Shown: piece after piece, positions 25,916-34,648 of the stretch
Layout: every line of letters begins with the position of its first letter
How positions within the stretch are numbered: position 1 is the stretch's first letter
Assembly (NCBI GenBank): GCA_023015935.1
Contig: JALKAY010000004.1
Span: 1 to 64,000 of the forward strand
Length of the DNA stretch: 64,000 nt
Origin: Flavobacteriaceae bacterium F08102
GTDB lineage: Bacteria > Bacteroidota > Bacteroidia > Flavobacteriales > Flavobacteriaceae
Direction: 5' to 3'
Made by a program: the position numbers and the translations under genes
The notes under the pieces: model-generated
What the model saw: the letters and a program-made list of their open reading frames with translations, nothing else
Database searches by the model: none
What the model was told of the DNA's origin: nothing

Positions 25916-26800
25916 TTAAGCCACACAACTACTTCGTTTTAGCAACACATATTCCCCTTTATTTTTAAATTCCCGGATAGACATCCCTGCGTAACGTTTA
26001 AATGTTTTCGACAAATGACTCACATCGGTAAAGCCTAAATCATCTGCTATTTCAGTTAAAGTAAAATCAGAGTTAAGCAGGCGTATTTCAACGAGCTTTA
26101 ATTTTGCTTTACTAATATACTCGCGTAACGAGATATGTACTTGCTTCCTAAAATATTCACTCACATAAGTAGGGGACATTGCAAAGTTTCTGGCTAAATT
26201 CTCAATTTTCAATAAATCTGGCTTATCGAGATGTTCGTTGATGTAGGTCAACATCTTTGATATTTTTTCATCCCTATTTGTATACTCAGCCACAAAGTAG
26301 TTACTTTTTCGAATATTTCGCATTAAAAGTTCTAAGACACTTGTCATCAAACTGGTAATTAATTGAATTGATTCTTCACCAAAATTCATAGATTCTTGCA
26401 CAATCATAGTGATTAATCGCTCCATATGCTCACGGTCTAAATCACTGTTGATAATTTCTCCAGGAAGTTGATTATAATTAGAAAGCACATAAGCAGCCTC
26501 TCTAAACCACTCATTCCTGTCAATTGATTTCCGGCTACTATTTTTAAAAAAGGCATCGGTAAATTTTAAAAAAACAAAACGTGTAGGCTCTTCAATGGTA
26601 AATGAATGACATTTTAGTGGAGGTAACAAGAAGATACTCCCAGCACGATATGGATACTCATTGTAATTTATACATTGCGTTCCACGTCCATCTTTAATCA
26701 TCACGAGTTCAAAAAAATTATTCTTCACTGGGCGTTGTTTCCATGTTGCCAACTCTATTTCTTGTACCTCAAAAGGCTTATCAGCATTTAATATTTGCAT
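25916..26800 (-). CDS. AraC family transcriptional regulator
   Basis: The 294-residue protein has an N-terminal cupin-like sensing domain (GTQCINYNEYPYRAGSIFLL) and a C-terminal double HTH (about 185-285: LARNFAMSPTYVSEYFRKQV, then LGFTDVSHLSKTFKRYAGMS). It may act on the adjacent redox operon, which starts 4 kb away on the same strand, but that operon already has its own TetR regulator. The effector is unknown. Confidence 0.92.
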   Translation of the reverse strand: MQILNADKPFEVQEIELATWKQRPVKNNFFELVMIKDGRGTQCINYNEYPYRAGSIFLLPPLKCHSFTIEEPTRFVFLKFTDAFFKNSSRKSIDRNEWFREAAYVLSNYNQLPGEIINSDLDREHMERLITMIVQESMNFGEESIQLITSLMTSVLELLMRNIRKSNYFVAEYTNRDEKISKMLTYINEHLDKPDLLKIENLARNFAMSPTYVSEYFRKQVHISLREYISKAKLKLVEIRLLNSDFTLTEIADDLGFTDVSHLSKTFKRYAGMSIREFKNKGEYVLLKRSSCVA

Positions 26801-27011
26801 ATTCGTAATCGTTTTGGGCTAAACTACATCATTTTTCGATTCCCCACTCCTAAAATCGTACAACAACCTTGTTTTATACAATAATCCCCTGTATTTATAC
26901 CATAATTACGTAGGCTATGAGGAAGAATAAAAAAGATATTCAGTCATAGAATAACAATCAAGTTGAATTGACATATTATAATTTTGGTGAATTACACAAG
27001 CCGATCTTTCA

Positions 27012-27051
27012 ATAAAAAAGAAGCCTGCAAACGTAATCGCTTACAGACTTC
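27012..27051 (-). terminator. Terminator of the TetR redox operon
   Basis: On the minus strand, GAAGTCTGTAAGCG pairs with CGTTTGCAGGCTTC over 14 bp (with G-U pairs), has a 4-base loop and is followed by TTTTTT. It lies 25 bases after the end of the broken PfpI gene, so the operon originally included that gene. Confidence 0.85.
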
Positions 27052-27075
27052 ATCAATAAAAAAAAAGGAAACTAA

Positions 27076-27336
27076 TTAACTAACCATTTTTAATAGTTTT
27101 TCAGCGGCTAATGCTGAAGATACAGGATATTGCCCTGTGATTAAGTTACCGTCTTCAACCACGTATCTTTCCCTGTCATTTGCTTTTAAATACAAGGCTC
27201 TGGCGTTGCTAAGGTAATTTTCGCGCCCAGATCTACTAAAAGGTAATAGGGACTTGCAAATTCCTCAATCCAAAATCCTGTTTTTTTCCTGTGTCTCCCA
27301 ATTTATCATGAAAGGTTAATACAAATAATATGTTCA
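27076..27336 (-). pseudogene. DJ-1/PfpI family protein, internally deleted and frameshifted
   Basis: The start (MNILFVLTFHDKLGDTGKK) and the end (RYVVEDGNLITGQYPVSSAL, then AAEKLLKMVS) belong to the DJ-1/PfpI (type 1 glutamine amidotransferase-like) family. A seven-A run at the GKK codons is one A short, so GFWIEEFASPYYLLVDLGAK continues in another frame. The sequence then jumps from ITLATPEPCI to the C-terminus, so the whole catalytic middle with the nucleophilic Cys and GGHG motif is missing (well over 100 codons). It is the last gene of the TetR-controlled operon. Confidence 0.88.
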
Positions 27337-27412
27337 TTTTTTAATTTATAAATTCTAGTTATCCTACTGTATCATTTTTCAGTAGCAGTTTCATCTTTAG
27401 AATACGAACAGT

Positions 27413-28573
27413 TTAATAAGCCATTTTTACAATTTCCTCTACCTTATCAGGTGACAGATTTTTATGTTCACCCAAGCCCAACCAACCTCTTTCTGTAAAG
27501 CGTTTGACTATTTTCTCTGCCGTTCCATCATAAGCTTTTGTATAATCTGACAATTTCGTATCGATTCCCAATGAATGAAAAAAGCCTACTGTTTTTTTAA
27601 TGGCGGCATGTGCCTTATCATCAATACTACCTTGAGTTATGTTCCATACCCGTTCTGCATATTGAGCCAATTTCTCTTTTTTATCCTCAAAATTAAAAGC
27701 GTAATGACTTGGGGCAATTATGGCTAGTGTACGCGCATGATCAATACCAAACAAAGCAGTAAGTTCATGTCCAATTGCATGTACTGCCCAATCTGTTGGC
27801 ACCCCTTGCTGAATTAAGCCATTTAATGCCATGGTACAACTCCACATAAATTCAGAGGCCGCTTGGTAATTAGTAGGATCCTTTCGTATGATGGGAGCCA
27901 CTTCTACCAGGGTTTGAAGGATACTTTCAGCAAAACGATCTTGCAATAAAGCTCCTATTGGGTAGGTCATATATTGTTCGAGCACATGCATAAAAGCATC
28001 TGTTAATCCGTTTGCCAATTGACGTTCTGGAATAGAGGCAACTACCTGAGGATCTAAGATTGAGAAAAGAGGGAATAAACCAGGTCCCCCCATAGCTAAT
28101 TTTTCTTTCGTTTCTGCTCTTGTAATAACGGCACCCGAATTCATCTCAGAACCTGTTGCTGGTAAGGTAAGTACAGTACCAAATGGCATTCCTACTTCAG
28201 TTCGTATATTGTCAGACAGCAATTTCCAAGGGTCACCCCCTTTAAATAAGGCAGCAGCCGATAAAAATTTAGTGCCGTCAATTACTGATCCACCTCCTAC
28301 AGCTAATAAATAAGTAATTTTTTCTTTCTTAATAAAGTCAAGCGCTTTTAATAATATACTGTATTCCGGATTTGCCGGTATACCACCAAATTCAAAAACT
28401 TCATAATTCGCTAACCCCTTTTTTACTTGTTCATAAATTCCATTTTTCTTAATGCTCCCACCTCCATATAGTATTAACACGTTGGCCCCTTTAGGAATTT
28501 CATTAGCTAACTTTTCTATGGAACCTTTCCCGAAAATTATTTTAGTCGGGTTTTTAAATATAAAATTCTTCAT
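27413..28573 (-). CDS. Iron-containing alcohol dehydrogenase (YqhD/BDH type)
   Basis: The 386-residue enzyme has a GGGSVIDGTKF dinucleotide-binding loop (93-103), GSEMNSGAV (141-149) and metal ligands Asp192, His196 (DAFMH), His265 and His279, matching the YqhD set. It probably reduces aldehydes with NADPH. It is the fourth gene of the TetR operon. With the neighbouring oxidoreductases it suggests detoxification of reactive carbonyls; the substrate is inferred from family. Confidence 0.92.
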   Translation of the reverse strand: MKNFIFKNPTKIIFGKGSIEKLANEIPKGANVLILYGGGSIKKNGIYEQVKKGLANYEVFEFGGIPANPEYSILLKALDFIKKEKITYLLAVGGGSVIDGTKFLSAAALFKGGDPWKLLSDNIRTEVGMPFGTVLTLPATGSEMNSGAVITRAETKEKLAMGGPGLFPLFSILDPQVVASIPERQLANGLTDAFMHVLEQYMTYPIGALLQDRFAESILQTLVEVAPIIRKDPTNYQAASEFMWSCTMALNGLIQQGVPTDWAVHAIGHELTALFGIDHARTLAIIAPSHYAFNFEDKKEKLAQYAERVWNITQGSIDDKAHAAIKKTVGFFHSLGIDTKLSDYTKAYDGTAEKIVKRFTERGWLGLGEHKNLSPDKVEEIVKMAY

Positions 28574-28598
28574 TTTCGTCTCTTTTTATTTTTTAATT

Positions 28599-29597
28599 CT
28601 AAATTTTAACGATCATTTTCCCCTTATTTTTACCTTCAAATAAATCGATAAACGCTTGGGGTATCTGATCAAAACCATCGACGATAGTTTCGGTATATGT
28701 AATTTTATCTTGCGCTAGCCAGCTTGCCAATTGCTTGATCGCTTCAGAAAATTTATCGGCGTAATTTGAGACAATAAACCCTTGCATTAATGCACTGTTT
28801 TTAACTAAAAATGGTTGAACACTAGTGCTTTTGGGAATTTCTTTTTCGTTGTAAACAGCAATTGCTCCACAAATAATAATTCTTGCAAATTTGTTAATAT
28901 GATACAATACAGCTTCTGATATTGATCCACCTACATTGTCAAAATAGATATCGATACCTTTTGGAGCTGCTTTAGCCAAATCAGCTTTTAAATCGGTACT
29001 GGTATTGTAATTTATCCCTGCATCAAAACCAAATTTGTTTTTTAATAGTGCTATTTTCTCATCAGTTCCAGCAATACCCACAACGCTAAGACCAAGGATT
29101 TTACCAATTTGACCAACAACACTTCCAACAGCCCCGGCTGCCCCAGAAACAACCAGCGTTTCTCCAGCAACAGGTTTCCCAATTTGGGTTAGACCGAGAT
29201 AAGCCGTTAATCCTGTCATTCCTAAAATTCCTAAATACGCACTGAGTGGAGCCTTATTAGGATTAACTTTGATTAATCCTGTCCCAGAAGAGACCTGTTT
29301 TGTTTTCCAATCTAGCATCCCTGAAACATAATCACCAACGGCAAAATTTTCGTTTTTGCTCTCGATAACTTTTGCGATACTTCCTGACTGTATAGGTTTA
29401 TTTAATTCAAAAGGAGGGATATATGATTTTGCATCATTCATACGACCACGTAAATAAGGGTCTACCGATACATACTTCGTCTCTAAACGTAATTCGCCCA
29501 CGTTCAAGTTCCTATTAAGATTATCTGTAACAAATTCGAAATTTGAAAGCGTAGGTTTTCCTACCGGTCTACTTTTTAATACAATGCTTTTTTCCAT
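28599..29597 (-). CDS. NADP-dependent MDR oxidoreductase (zinc-free)
   Basis: The 332-residue medium-chain reductase from the ATG at 29597 lacks the catalytic zinc ligands. It has VDPYLRGRMNDAKSY early and the Rossmann motif SGAAGAVGSVVGQIGK. This matches the leukotriene B4 12-hydroxydehydrogenase/alkenal reductase group (YfmJ/CurA-like), which reduce activated double bonds. It lies 10 bases downstream of the nitroreductase gene in the TetR operon. An in-frame upstream start at 29627 would overlap that gene and is not needed. Confidence 0.9.
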   Translation of the reverse strand: MEKSIVLKSRPVGKPTLSNFEFVTDNLNRNLNVGELRLETKYVSVDPYLRGRMNDAKSYIPPFELNKPIQSGSIAKVIESKNENFAVGDYVSGMLDWKTKQVSSGTGLIKVNPNKAPLSAYLGILGMTGLTAYLGLTQIGKPVAGETLVVSGAAGAVGSVVGQIGKILGLSVVGIAGTDEKIALLKNKFGFDAGINYNTSTDLKADLAKAAPKGIDIYFDNVGGSISEAVLYHINKFARIIICGAIAVYNEKEIPKSTSVQPFLVKNSALMQGFIVSNYADKFSEAIKQLASWLAQDKITYTETIVDGFDQIPQAFIDLFEGKNKGKMIVKI

Positions 29598-29607
29598 GTC
29601 TCTTTTA

Positions 29608-30240
29608 TTAATCGATAAGGGTGACAAATTCTTCCGTTGGTTTTCTCACTTTCTTTAAGTTAACCAACCAATCATTTTCCGTATCTCTATGACCAAGAGG
29701 TAATAGGGTCGTACTTCGCAATCCTTTTTCACGTAAACCTAATATTTCATCAACACCTGCAGGATTAAACCCTTCCATAGGTGTTGCATCGACACCTTCA
29801 AAAGCAGCTGCCGCAATGGCTAATCCAAAGGCAATATAAGCCTGTTTTGCCGCATGAATAAAATTCTCTTCAGCTGGTTTTTGAGGGTATGATTTTAATA
29901 ATTGTTGACGGTAATTTTCCCAACCTTCATTTTTAAATCCACGCACCTCATTTGTTAAATCAAACATCTTGTTAATTCGATCTTCCGTATAAGTATCCCA
30001 CGCAGCAAAAACTAAAAGATGAGAACAGTCTGTAATCACCGATTGATTGTAGGCCACTGATTTAATTTTCTCTTTTATTTCTTGGTTCGTAACTACAATA
30101 ATCTCAAAAGGTTGCAATCCACTTGACGTAGGGGCTAGGCGAGCAGCCTCAATTATATTCGCTATTTTTTCTTGTGCTACGACTTCACCATTCATGGCTT
30201 TGGCCGCATATCTCCAATTCAATTTATCTAATAATTCCAT
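29608..30240 (-). CDS. NAD(P)H-dependent nitroreductase-family oxidoreductase
   Basis: A 210-residue FMN enzyme of the nitroreductase fold: LNWRYAAKAMNG and IIEAARLAPTSSGLQPFEII near the N-terminus and a GFNPAGVDEILG segment late, the pattern of NfsB-like proteins. It reduces quinones, nitro compounds or enones. It is the second gene of the TetR operon, 31 bases after the regulator. A second nitroreductase at 38109 is related but diverged. Confidence 0.92.
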   Translation of the reverse strand: MELLDKLNWRYAAKAMNGEVVAQEKIANIIEAARLAPTSSGLQPFEIIVVTNQEIKEKIKSVAYNQSVITDCSHLLVFAAWDTYTEDRINKMFDLTNEVRGFKNEGWENYRQQLLKSYPQKPAEENFIHAAKQAYIAFGLAIAAAAFEGVDATPMEGFNPAGVDEILGLREKGLRSTTLLPLGHRDTENDWLVNLKKVRKPTEEFVTLID

Positions 30241-30271
30241 TTTTTATGTTTGTTCACGTTATTTATATAGT

Positions 30272-30859
30272 TCACTTTCCTTCACACTTGATACTACTCC
30301 ATGCCGACTGATAAGCATCCTCAATAAATTGTTCATCCAGCGTACAGGTACCTCGTTGATTATTGAGCATTAAAAAGGAAAGAGGATTAATTGAATAAGC
30401 ATAAAGCAAGTAATTGGATACAGGCTTTATAATTCCCTCTTTTTTTCCTCGTTCCCATAGGTCGAGTAGGGGCTGTAAATGCCGGATTCCTTCTTGCCTG
30501 CTAGATTCATCTATCATCGGTGTATTATCACACTGCGCTAAAAACAAGCCGTTTTTACAATCATTAAATTTAAATTCAGCAATGCGATACCAAATCGTCC
30601 TAAATCCTTCCTCAACAGATAGATTGGCATTATAGGTAGCAAAAGCATACGCTGTATACTTAGATTTAACAAGTAAATACGTTTGGTTAACTAAATCTTG
30701 TTTGTTTTCAAAATACAGGTAAATTGTAGCAGGTGAAACTTTTGCCATTTTTGCAATTTTCGACATGGGAGTAGCGTGAAATCCATTGTTATTCACTAAC
30801 TCAATTGTGGCATTAATCAATGCGTTTTTCTTGTCTATGCTTTTCTGAAGTTTTGCCAT
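30272..30859 (-). CDS. TetR/AcrR family repressor of the redox operon
   Basis: The 195-residue protein has an N-terminal HTH (LVNNNGFHATPMSKIAKMAK, then VSPATIYLYFENKQDLV, about 18-55) and a helical ligand domain. It is the first gene of an operon with nitroreductase, MDR reductase, Fe-alcohol dehydrogenase and a broken PfpI gene. A palindrome between its -33 region and -7 box is its likely operator, so it probably represses its own operon until an electrophile or similar ligand appears. Confidence 0.93.
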   Translation of the reverse strand: MAKLQKSIDKKNALINATIELVNNNGFHATPMSKIAKMAKVSPATIYLYFENKQDLVNQTYLLVKSKYTAYAFATYNANLSVEEGFRTIWYRIAEFKFNDCKNGLFLAQCDNTPMIDESSRQEGIRHLQPLLDLWERGKKEGIIKPVSNYLLYAYSINPLSFLMLNNQRGTCTLDEQFIEDAYQSAWSSIKCEGK

Positions 30860-30877
30860 TATTCATTAGTTATGGCA

Positions 30878-30909
30878 CAAAGGTACTAAAAAAAGAATGA
30901 ACATTCATT
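30878..30909 (-). promoter_or_regulatory. Promoter and TetR operator of the redox operon
   Basis: The -7 box TACCTTTG lies at 30885-30878 on the minus strand, 19 bases before the TetR ATG. Just upstream, AATGAA-CA-TTCATT (30896-30909) is a perfect 6-bp-arm palindrome placed in the promoter spacer, where a bound repressor would block polymerase. Confidence 0.7.
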
Positions 30910-31120
30910 TTTTTATAATTATTTAACACTACATAGGTAAGAATACTCATACATCGCCCTAAACAAGGGGAGTGGTCACAAATACCAAGCGGCACTAAAA
31001 CATTCAATCGAAGTAAACACCCATTCACAGAAAAGCTAGGTCTATTCACTGATTGGTTCCAAAAAAGCCCTCATAATACCGCAACTTCGCATGGTATTAA
31101 TTAAATAAATCACCTTAACT

Positions 31121-32545
31121 ATGAAAAAAATAGCCTTGTATATTACCGTATGTATTCCACTTATGTATTTAGCATCATGCGAAAAGGATAACACCACTGC
31201 AGCGGAAGAAATAATCGTAATAGACGATAAAGATTTTGACACACCCGATTGGACCGATGAAACCCATAGTAAATCTGCAGATCCTAATTTTGCCGAAGTA
31301 TTTGAAGACAATACCGTGAAACGAATAGATATTGTGGTAACCAAAGATCGCTGGCAAAGCATGTTGGATGACATGACCGATAAGTATGGTCAATTTGGTG
31401 TAAATAGAGGTGGCCCTGGTAGTCCGAGAGACCAAGGGGGCCAAGCAGTAGTTACCTCGGACGAAAACCCCATTTTTGTACCCGCCGAAGTATTTTACCA
31501 AGGGAAGGAATGGTATCGCGTAGGGATTCGGTTCAAAGGAAATTCAAGTTTACAATCGAGTTGGAAAAGTGGAATTCTAAAATTATCGTTTAAATTAGAT
31601 TTTGACGAATTTGAAGATACCTATCCACAAATTGACAATCAACGTTTTTACGGTTTTAAGAAGTTAAGCCTTAAAAATAATTACCTCGATAAATCAATGG
31701 TAAGAGAAAAAGTAGCAAGTGATGTTTTTAGGGAAGCTGGATTACCAAGTTCACATACTGCATTTTACACACTCTATGTAGATTATGGCGAAGGTCCCAT
31801 CTACTTTGGAGTTTATACACTCGTTGAAGAAGTAGATGATACCGTCATTGATACTCAATTTTCAAATAATGATGGAAATCTTTACAAGCCAGATGGTATG
31901 GGTGCTAGTTTTAAAGAGGGAACATTCACTTCCGATGTTTTTGTCAAAAAAACGAATGAAGATAAGGCTGATTATACCGATATTCAATCTTTATTTACTG
32001 CGTTACACGCCTCTTATAGGACGACAGATCCCGCTACATGGCGATCTAATCTAGAGGCTATTTTTGACGTTAGTGAATTTTTAAACTATCTCGCAGTCAA
32101 TACAACGATACAAAATTGGGATACGTACGGAAGAATGACCCATAACTATTATCTATACAACAACCCTGATACTGGAAAATTATCATGGATTCCTTGGGAT
32201 CATAACGAAGCCTTACAAATTGGAAATATGCAGGGAGCTGTTCAATTAGATTTTAGTGATGTTAACGGTACGGAATGGCCATTAATTGGGTATTTATATA
32301 AAGATAGTACTTATAAATCGCGATATAAGGAATATGTACAGAAGATTATTGACAAGGTATTTAACGTGACTAAAATGCAAACAATCTACACAAATTATGC
32401 TCGTTTACTTGAGCCTTATGCAACGACAGAAATCGCAGGATACAGCTTCTTAAATTCTCCTGGAGATTTTCAAGCGGCTATCGACGAATTAAAAAACCAT
32501 GTAAGTATTCGTAATACAGCAGTTTCAACCTACATAAATGAATAA
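31121..32545 (+). CDS. CotH kinase-like lipoprotein
   Basis: The 474-residue protein has lipobox LASC (Cys20) and a CotH/Fam20-like atypical protein kinase domain. Visible parts are RFKGNSSLQSSWKSGILKLS, LKNNYLDKSMVREKVASDVF and the metal-binding WIPWDHNEAL (about 358-367), which holds the conserved WD segment. CotH of Bacillus phosphorylates spore coat proteins. Bacteroidota homologues are exported and their targets are unknown. A terminator follows. No clear partner gene lies next to it. Confidence 0.88.
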   Translation: MKKIALYITVCIPLMYLASCEKDNTTAAEEIIVIDDKDFDTPDWTDETHSKSADPNFAEVFEDNTVKRIDIVVTKDRWQSMLDDMTDKYGQFGVNRGGPGSPRDQGGQAVVTSDENPIFVPAEVFYQGKEWYRVGIRFKGNSSLQSSWKSGILKLSFKLDFDEFEDTYPQIDNQRFYGFKKLSLKNNYLDKSMVREKVASDVFREAGLPSSHTAFYTLYVDYGEGPIYFGVYTLVEEVDDTVIDTQFSNNDGNLYKPDGMGASFKEGTFTSDVFVKKTNEDKADYTDIQSLFTALHASYRTTDPATWRSNLEAIFDVSEFLNYLAVNTTIQNWDTYGRMTHNYYLYNNPDTGKLSWIPWDHNEALQIGNMQGAVQLDFSDVNGTEWPLIGYLYKDSTYKSRYKEYVQKIIDKVFNVTKMQTIYTNYARLLEPYATTEIAGYSFLNSPGDFQAAIDELKNHVSIRNTAVSTYINE

Positions 32546-32597
32546 GTATGTACCTTATTAAGGTATTTTAAAATGAGTTAAGTAGGTTAACCTGAGG

Positions 32598-32628
32598 CCG
32601 ACGATCGTTGATAGGTCGTCGGTTTTTT
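32598..32628 (+). terminator. Terminator of the CotH gene
   Basis: CCGACGA (32598-32604) and TCGTCGG (32616-32622) form a 7-bp stem, followed directly by TTTTTT. Confidence 0.85.
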
Positions 32629-32693
32629 AGTTATTAGCACTGATTTCTAGACGAATAATCACAAAACAGTGTAAGCAATTCATTAAAATTCCC

Positions 32694-33752
32694 TTATTTA
32701 TAAGCATCCATAAACTGTAATACTTCACGCGCAAAATCATCTCCTTCCATAGCCATGGGTGAATGTGCTGAATTCTCAAACACGACCAAACGTTTTGAGG
32801 TTGAACCTAATTTTTGAAATGCTTCTTGACCAAATTTAAGAGGTACCACGAGATCGTGTTTACCCCAAAGCAAGAGGGATGGAATTGTAATTTCATGTAA
32901 CCTTGAAGTAAAGTCCAGAGTTTTCCACATTCCCTTATTTGATAAAATATCTCCAGTTTGAAACCTATTTGAAAAATAGGTAATAAGGTTATATTTAAAT
33001 AAAAATGCATTACCATCATCAAAATTAGCTTGATAAATCACGTGATCATTAGCCAAGCGTACTTCACCTTGATGTGCAGTACTATTCAAGATGTAAAAAT
33101 CGTCTAAATTAATTTTGTGTTGATCAACGTTTTGTACATCTTTAAGTACCTTTTCCCAAAATTCGATATGATGGCCTTCTGCAATTTGTTCGTGGGCGGT
33201 TTTCGTTAATAAATTGATATATTCATAATAGAGACCACTGGGATTATGAGCTCCATCCACTTCAATCCAACCTTTAAACAAGTGTTGATCTTTTAATAGG
33301 GTAGCTGTACCTAAGGTTCCTCCCCAACTATGCCCCATTAAAAAGAATCGCGAATCATCACCGTATTTATGTTTAATAACTTTAACAAGAGCCAAGACAT
33401 CGTCTACCATAATATCTACGCTGATACCGTTTTTATTGTATGAACCTTGCGACATCCCTGAGCCACGTTGATCATAATAAACGACTGCGTACTTCTTTTC
33501 AATTTCATTTTTTATAGTTCCCGCGCGATAATTTAATCCAGCTCCTCCTGGTCCACCGTGCAGCAATAGTAAAAACACTTTTTCTGATCCATTACCATGT
33601 ACATAAACCGGCATGTCTGCATTAGCACGTCGCAGAAAAAAAGTGTCGTCTAAATTCCCTAAGTTTTCACTATCGCTACACGCAGTTAAGCATAGAATTA
33701 AAGTAAACAGAAAGACTACGGTTCGTTTTGAATAGCTATATCTACAAGTCAT
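32694..33752 (-). CDS. Alpha/beta hydrolase lipoprotein (proline iminopeptidase-like)
   Basis: The 352-residue protein has lipobox LTAC (Cys25), the oxyanion-loop HGGPGG, the nucleophile elbow GHSWGG and a late catalytic Asp/His region (LLWGKHDLVVP, then ENSAHSPM). HGGPGG with DQRGSG is characteristic of the S33 proline iminopeptidase group, although here the enzyme is lipid-anchored. It is preceded by an outer membrane protein gene with a 12-base gap, so both may act on an exported peptide or ester. Confidence 0.88.
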   Translation of the reverse strand: MTCRYSYSKRTVVFLFTLILCLTACSDSENLGNLDDTFFLRRANADMPVYVHGNGSEKVFLLLLHGGPGGAGLNYRAGTIKNEIEKKYAVVYYDQRGSGMSQGSYNKNGISVDIMVDDVLALVKVIKHKYGDDSRFFLMGHSWGGTLGTATLLKDQHLFKGWIEVDGAHNPSGLYYEYINLLTKTAHEQIAEGHHIEFWEKVLKDVQNVDQHKINLDDFYILNSTAHQGEVRLANDHVIYQANFDDGNAFLFKYNLITYFSNRFQTGDILSNKGMWKTLDFTSRLHEITIPSLLLWGKHDLVVPLKFGQEAFQKLGSTSKRLVVFENSAHSPMAMEGDDFAREVLQFMDAYK

Positions 33753-33764
33753 TTGATTTTAAAG

Positions 33765-34373
33765 TTAAAGTTTAAACCGATATCCATAAGAAAAAGATAA
33801 ATAAGGTGTTAGTCCGGCATTATTTGGGGTTTTAATTGCAAAATTAAAATTGATATAACGACCTGACAGCTTTTTCCCTGGTCGGTCTTTACCAAATCCA
33901 ATAGTAATGGAAGGTGAATAAAACGTTCTTCCTGCTAAAAATACCTTTCGGACTTTATCTCCTTTTACTTCATATGTTTCTGGTAAATACGAACGGTAAA
34001 ATCCCAATGGATTTATGCCTAGACTAAATTGCCTTCCCTTTGGATTGGTTCTCCTCCAAATCAGTCCGAACCACCCTGAAAACCCCGTATCAGTTTGCGA
34101 ACTAAAATTTGTACTTAACACACCATTTACATTGAACAATACCTGTTTGGTAATGGTTTTAGTTCCCTTTCTGCGTTCTTTAACGTTAAATTTTTCTTTC
34201 CACAGGTATTCTCCACCAACAGAGATCCCGTTATTCCAAATAAGGTTGCCATCATAGCCTACTTTAAATTCTGTTCTATCCATAAAGGATATTTGATGTA
34301 ACGATTCTTGGCCATGAAGTACCGAAATAGTAAGCATAAATACGGATAAGGTACGTATCAATTTTAAATTCAT
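33765..34373 (-). CDS. Predicted outer membrane beta-barrel protein, function unknown
   Basis: This 202-residue protein has a signal peptide ending near SVLHGQ and alternating hydrophobic strands, with SGWFGLIWRRTNPKG and a terminal PYLSFSYGYRFKL, whose final aromatic-rich strand is typical of outer membrane barrels. I do not recognise the family. It is the first gene of a pair with the hydrolase lipoprotein. Confidence 0.65.
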   Translation of the reverse strand: MNLKLIRTLSVFMLTISVLHGQESLHQISFMDRTEFKVGYDGNLIWNNGISVGGEYLWKEKFNVKERRKGTKTITKQVLFNVNGVLSTNFSSQTDTGFSGWFGLIWRRTNPKGRQFSLGINPLGFYRSYLPETYEVKGDKVRKVFLAGRTFYSPSITIGFGKDRPGKKLSGRYINFNFAIKTPNNAGLTPYLSFSYGYRFKL

Positions 34374-34391
34374 GCGTTATTTTTATAAAAA

Positions 34392-34399
34392 CAAAATTA
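34392..34399 (-). promoter_or_regulatory. -7 box for the barrel/hydrolase pair
   Basis: TAATTTTG on the minus strand, 18 bases before the ATG at 34373. Confidence 0.45.
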
Positions 34400-34648
34400 T
34401 CGCAATAATATAGTTTATCCTGTTAAAATATCTATAATTTAAACTTAACAAAAGAGCGAACAAGAAGCTTCATTTATTTTTCATTGCATTGCAATTTGAA
34501 TCACACCGAATGCGAGTCCTTAATACATAGAAATTAAATGAGTTAAGACATTTATCAAAATGTTTGGTCAAATAGAGGTTTTACGATTTACCTTTCCTTT
34601 TAGACTATTCTCGAAAACAGTATCCTTATCTTTACCAAAATTATATTT

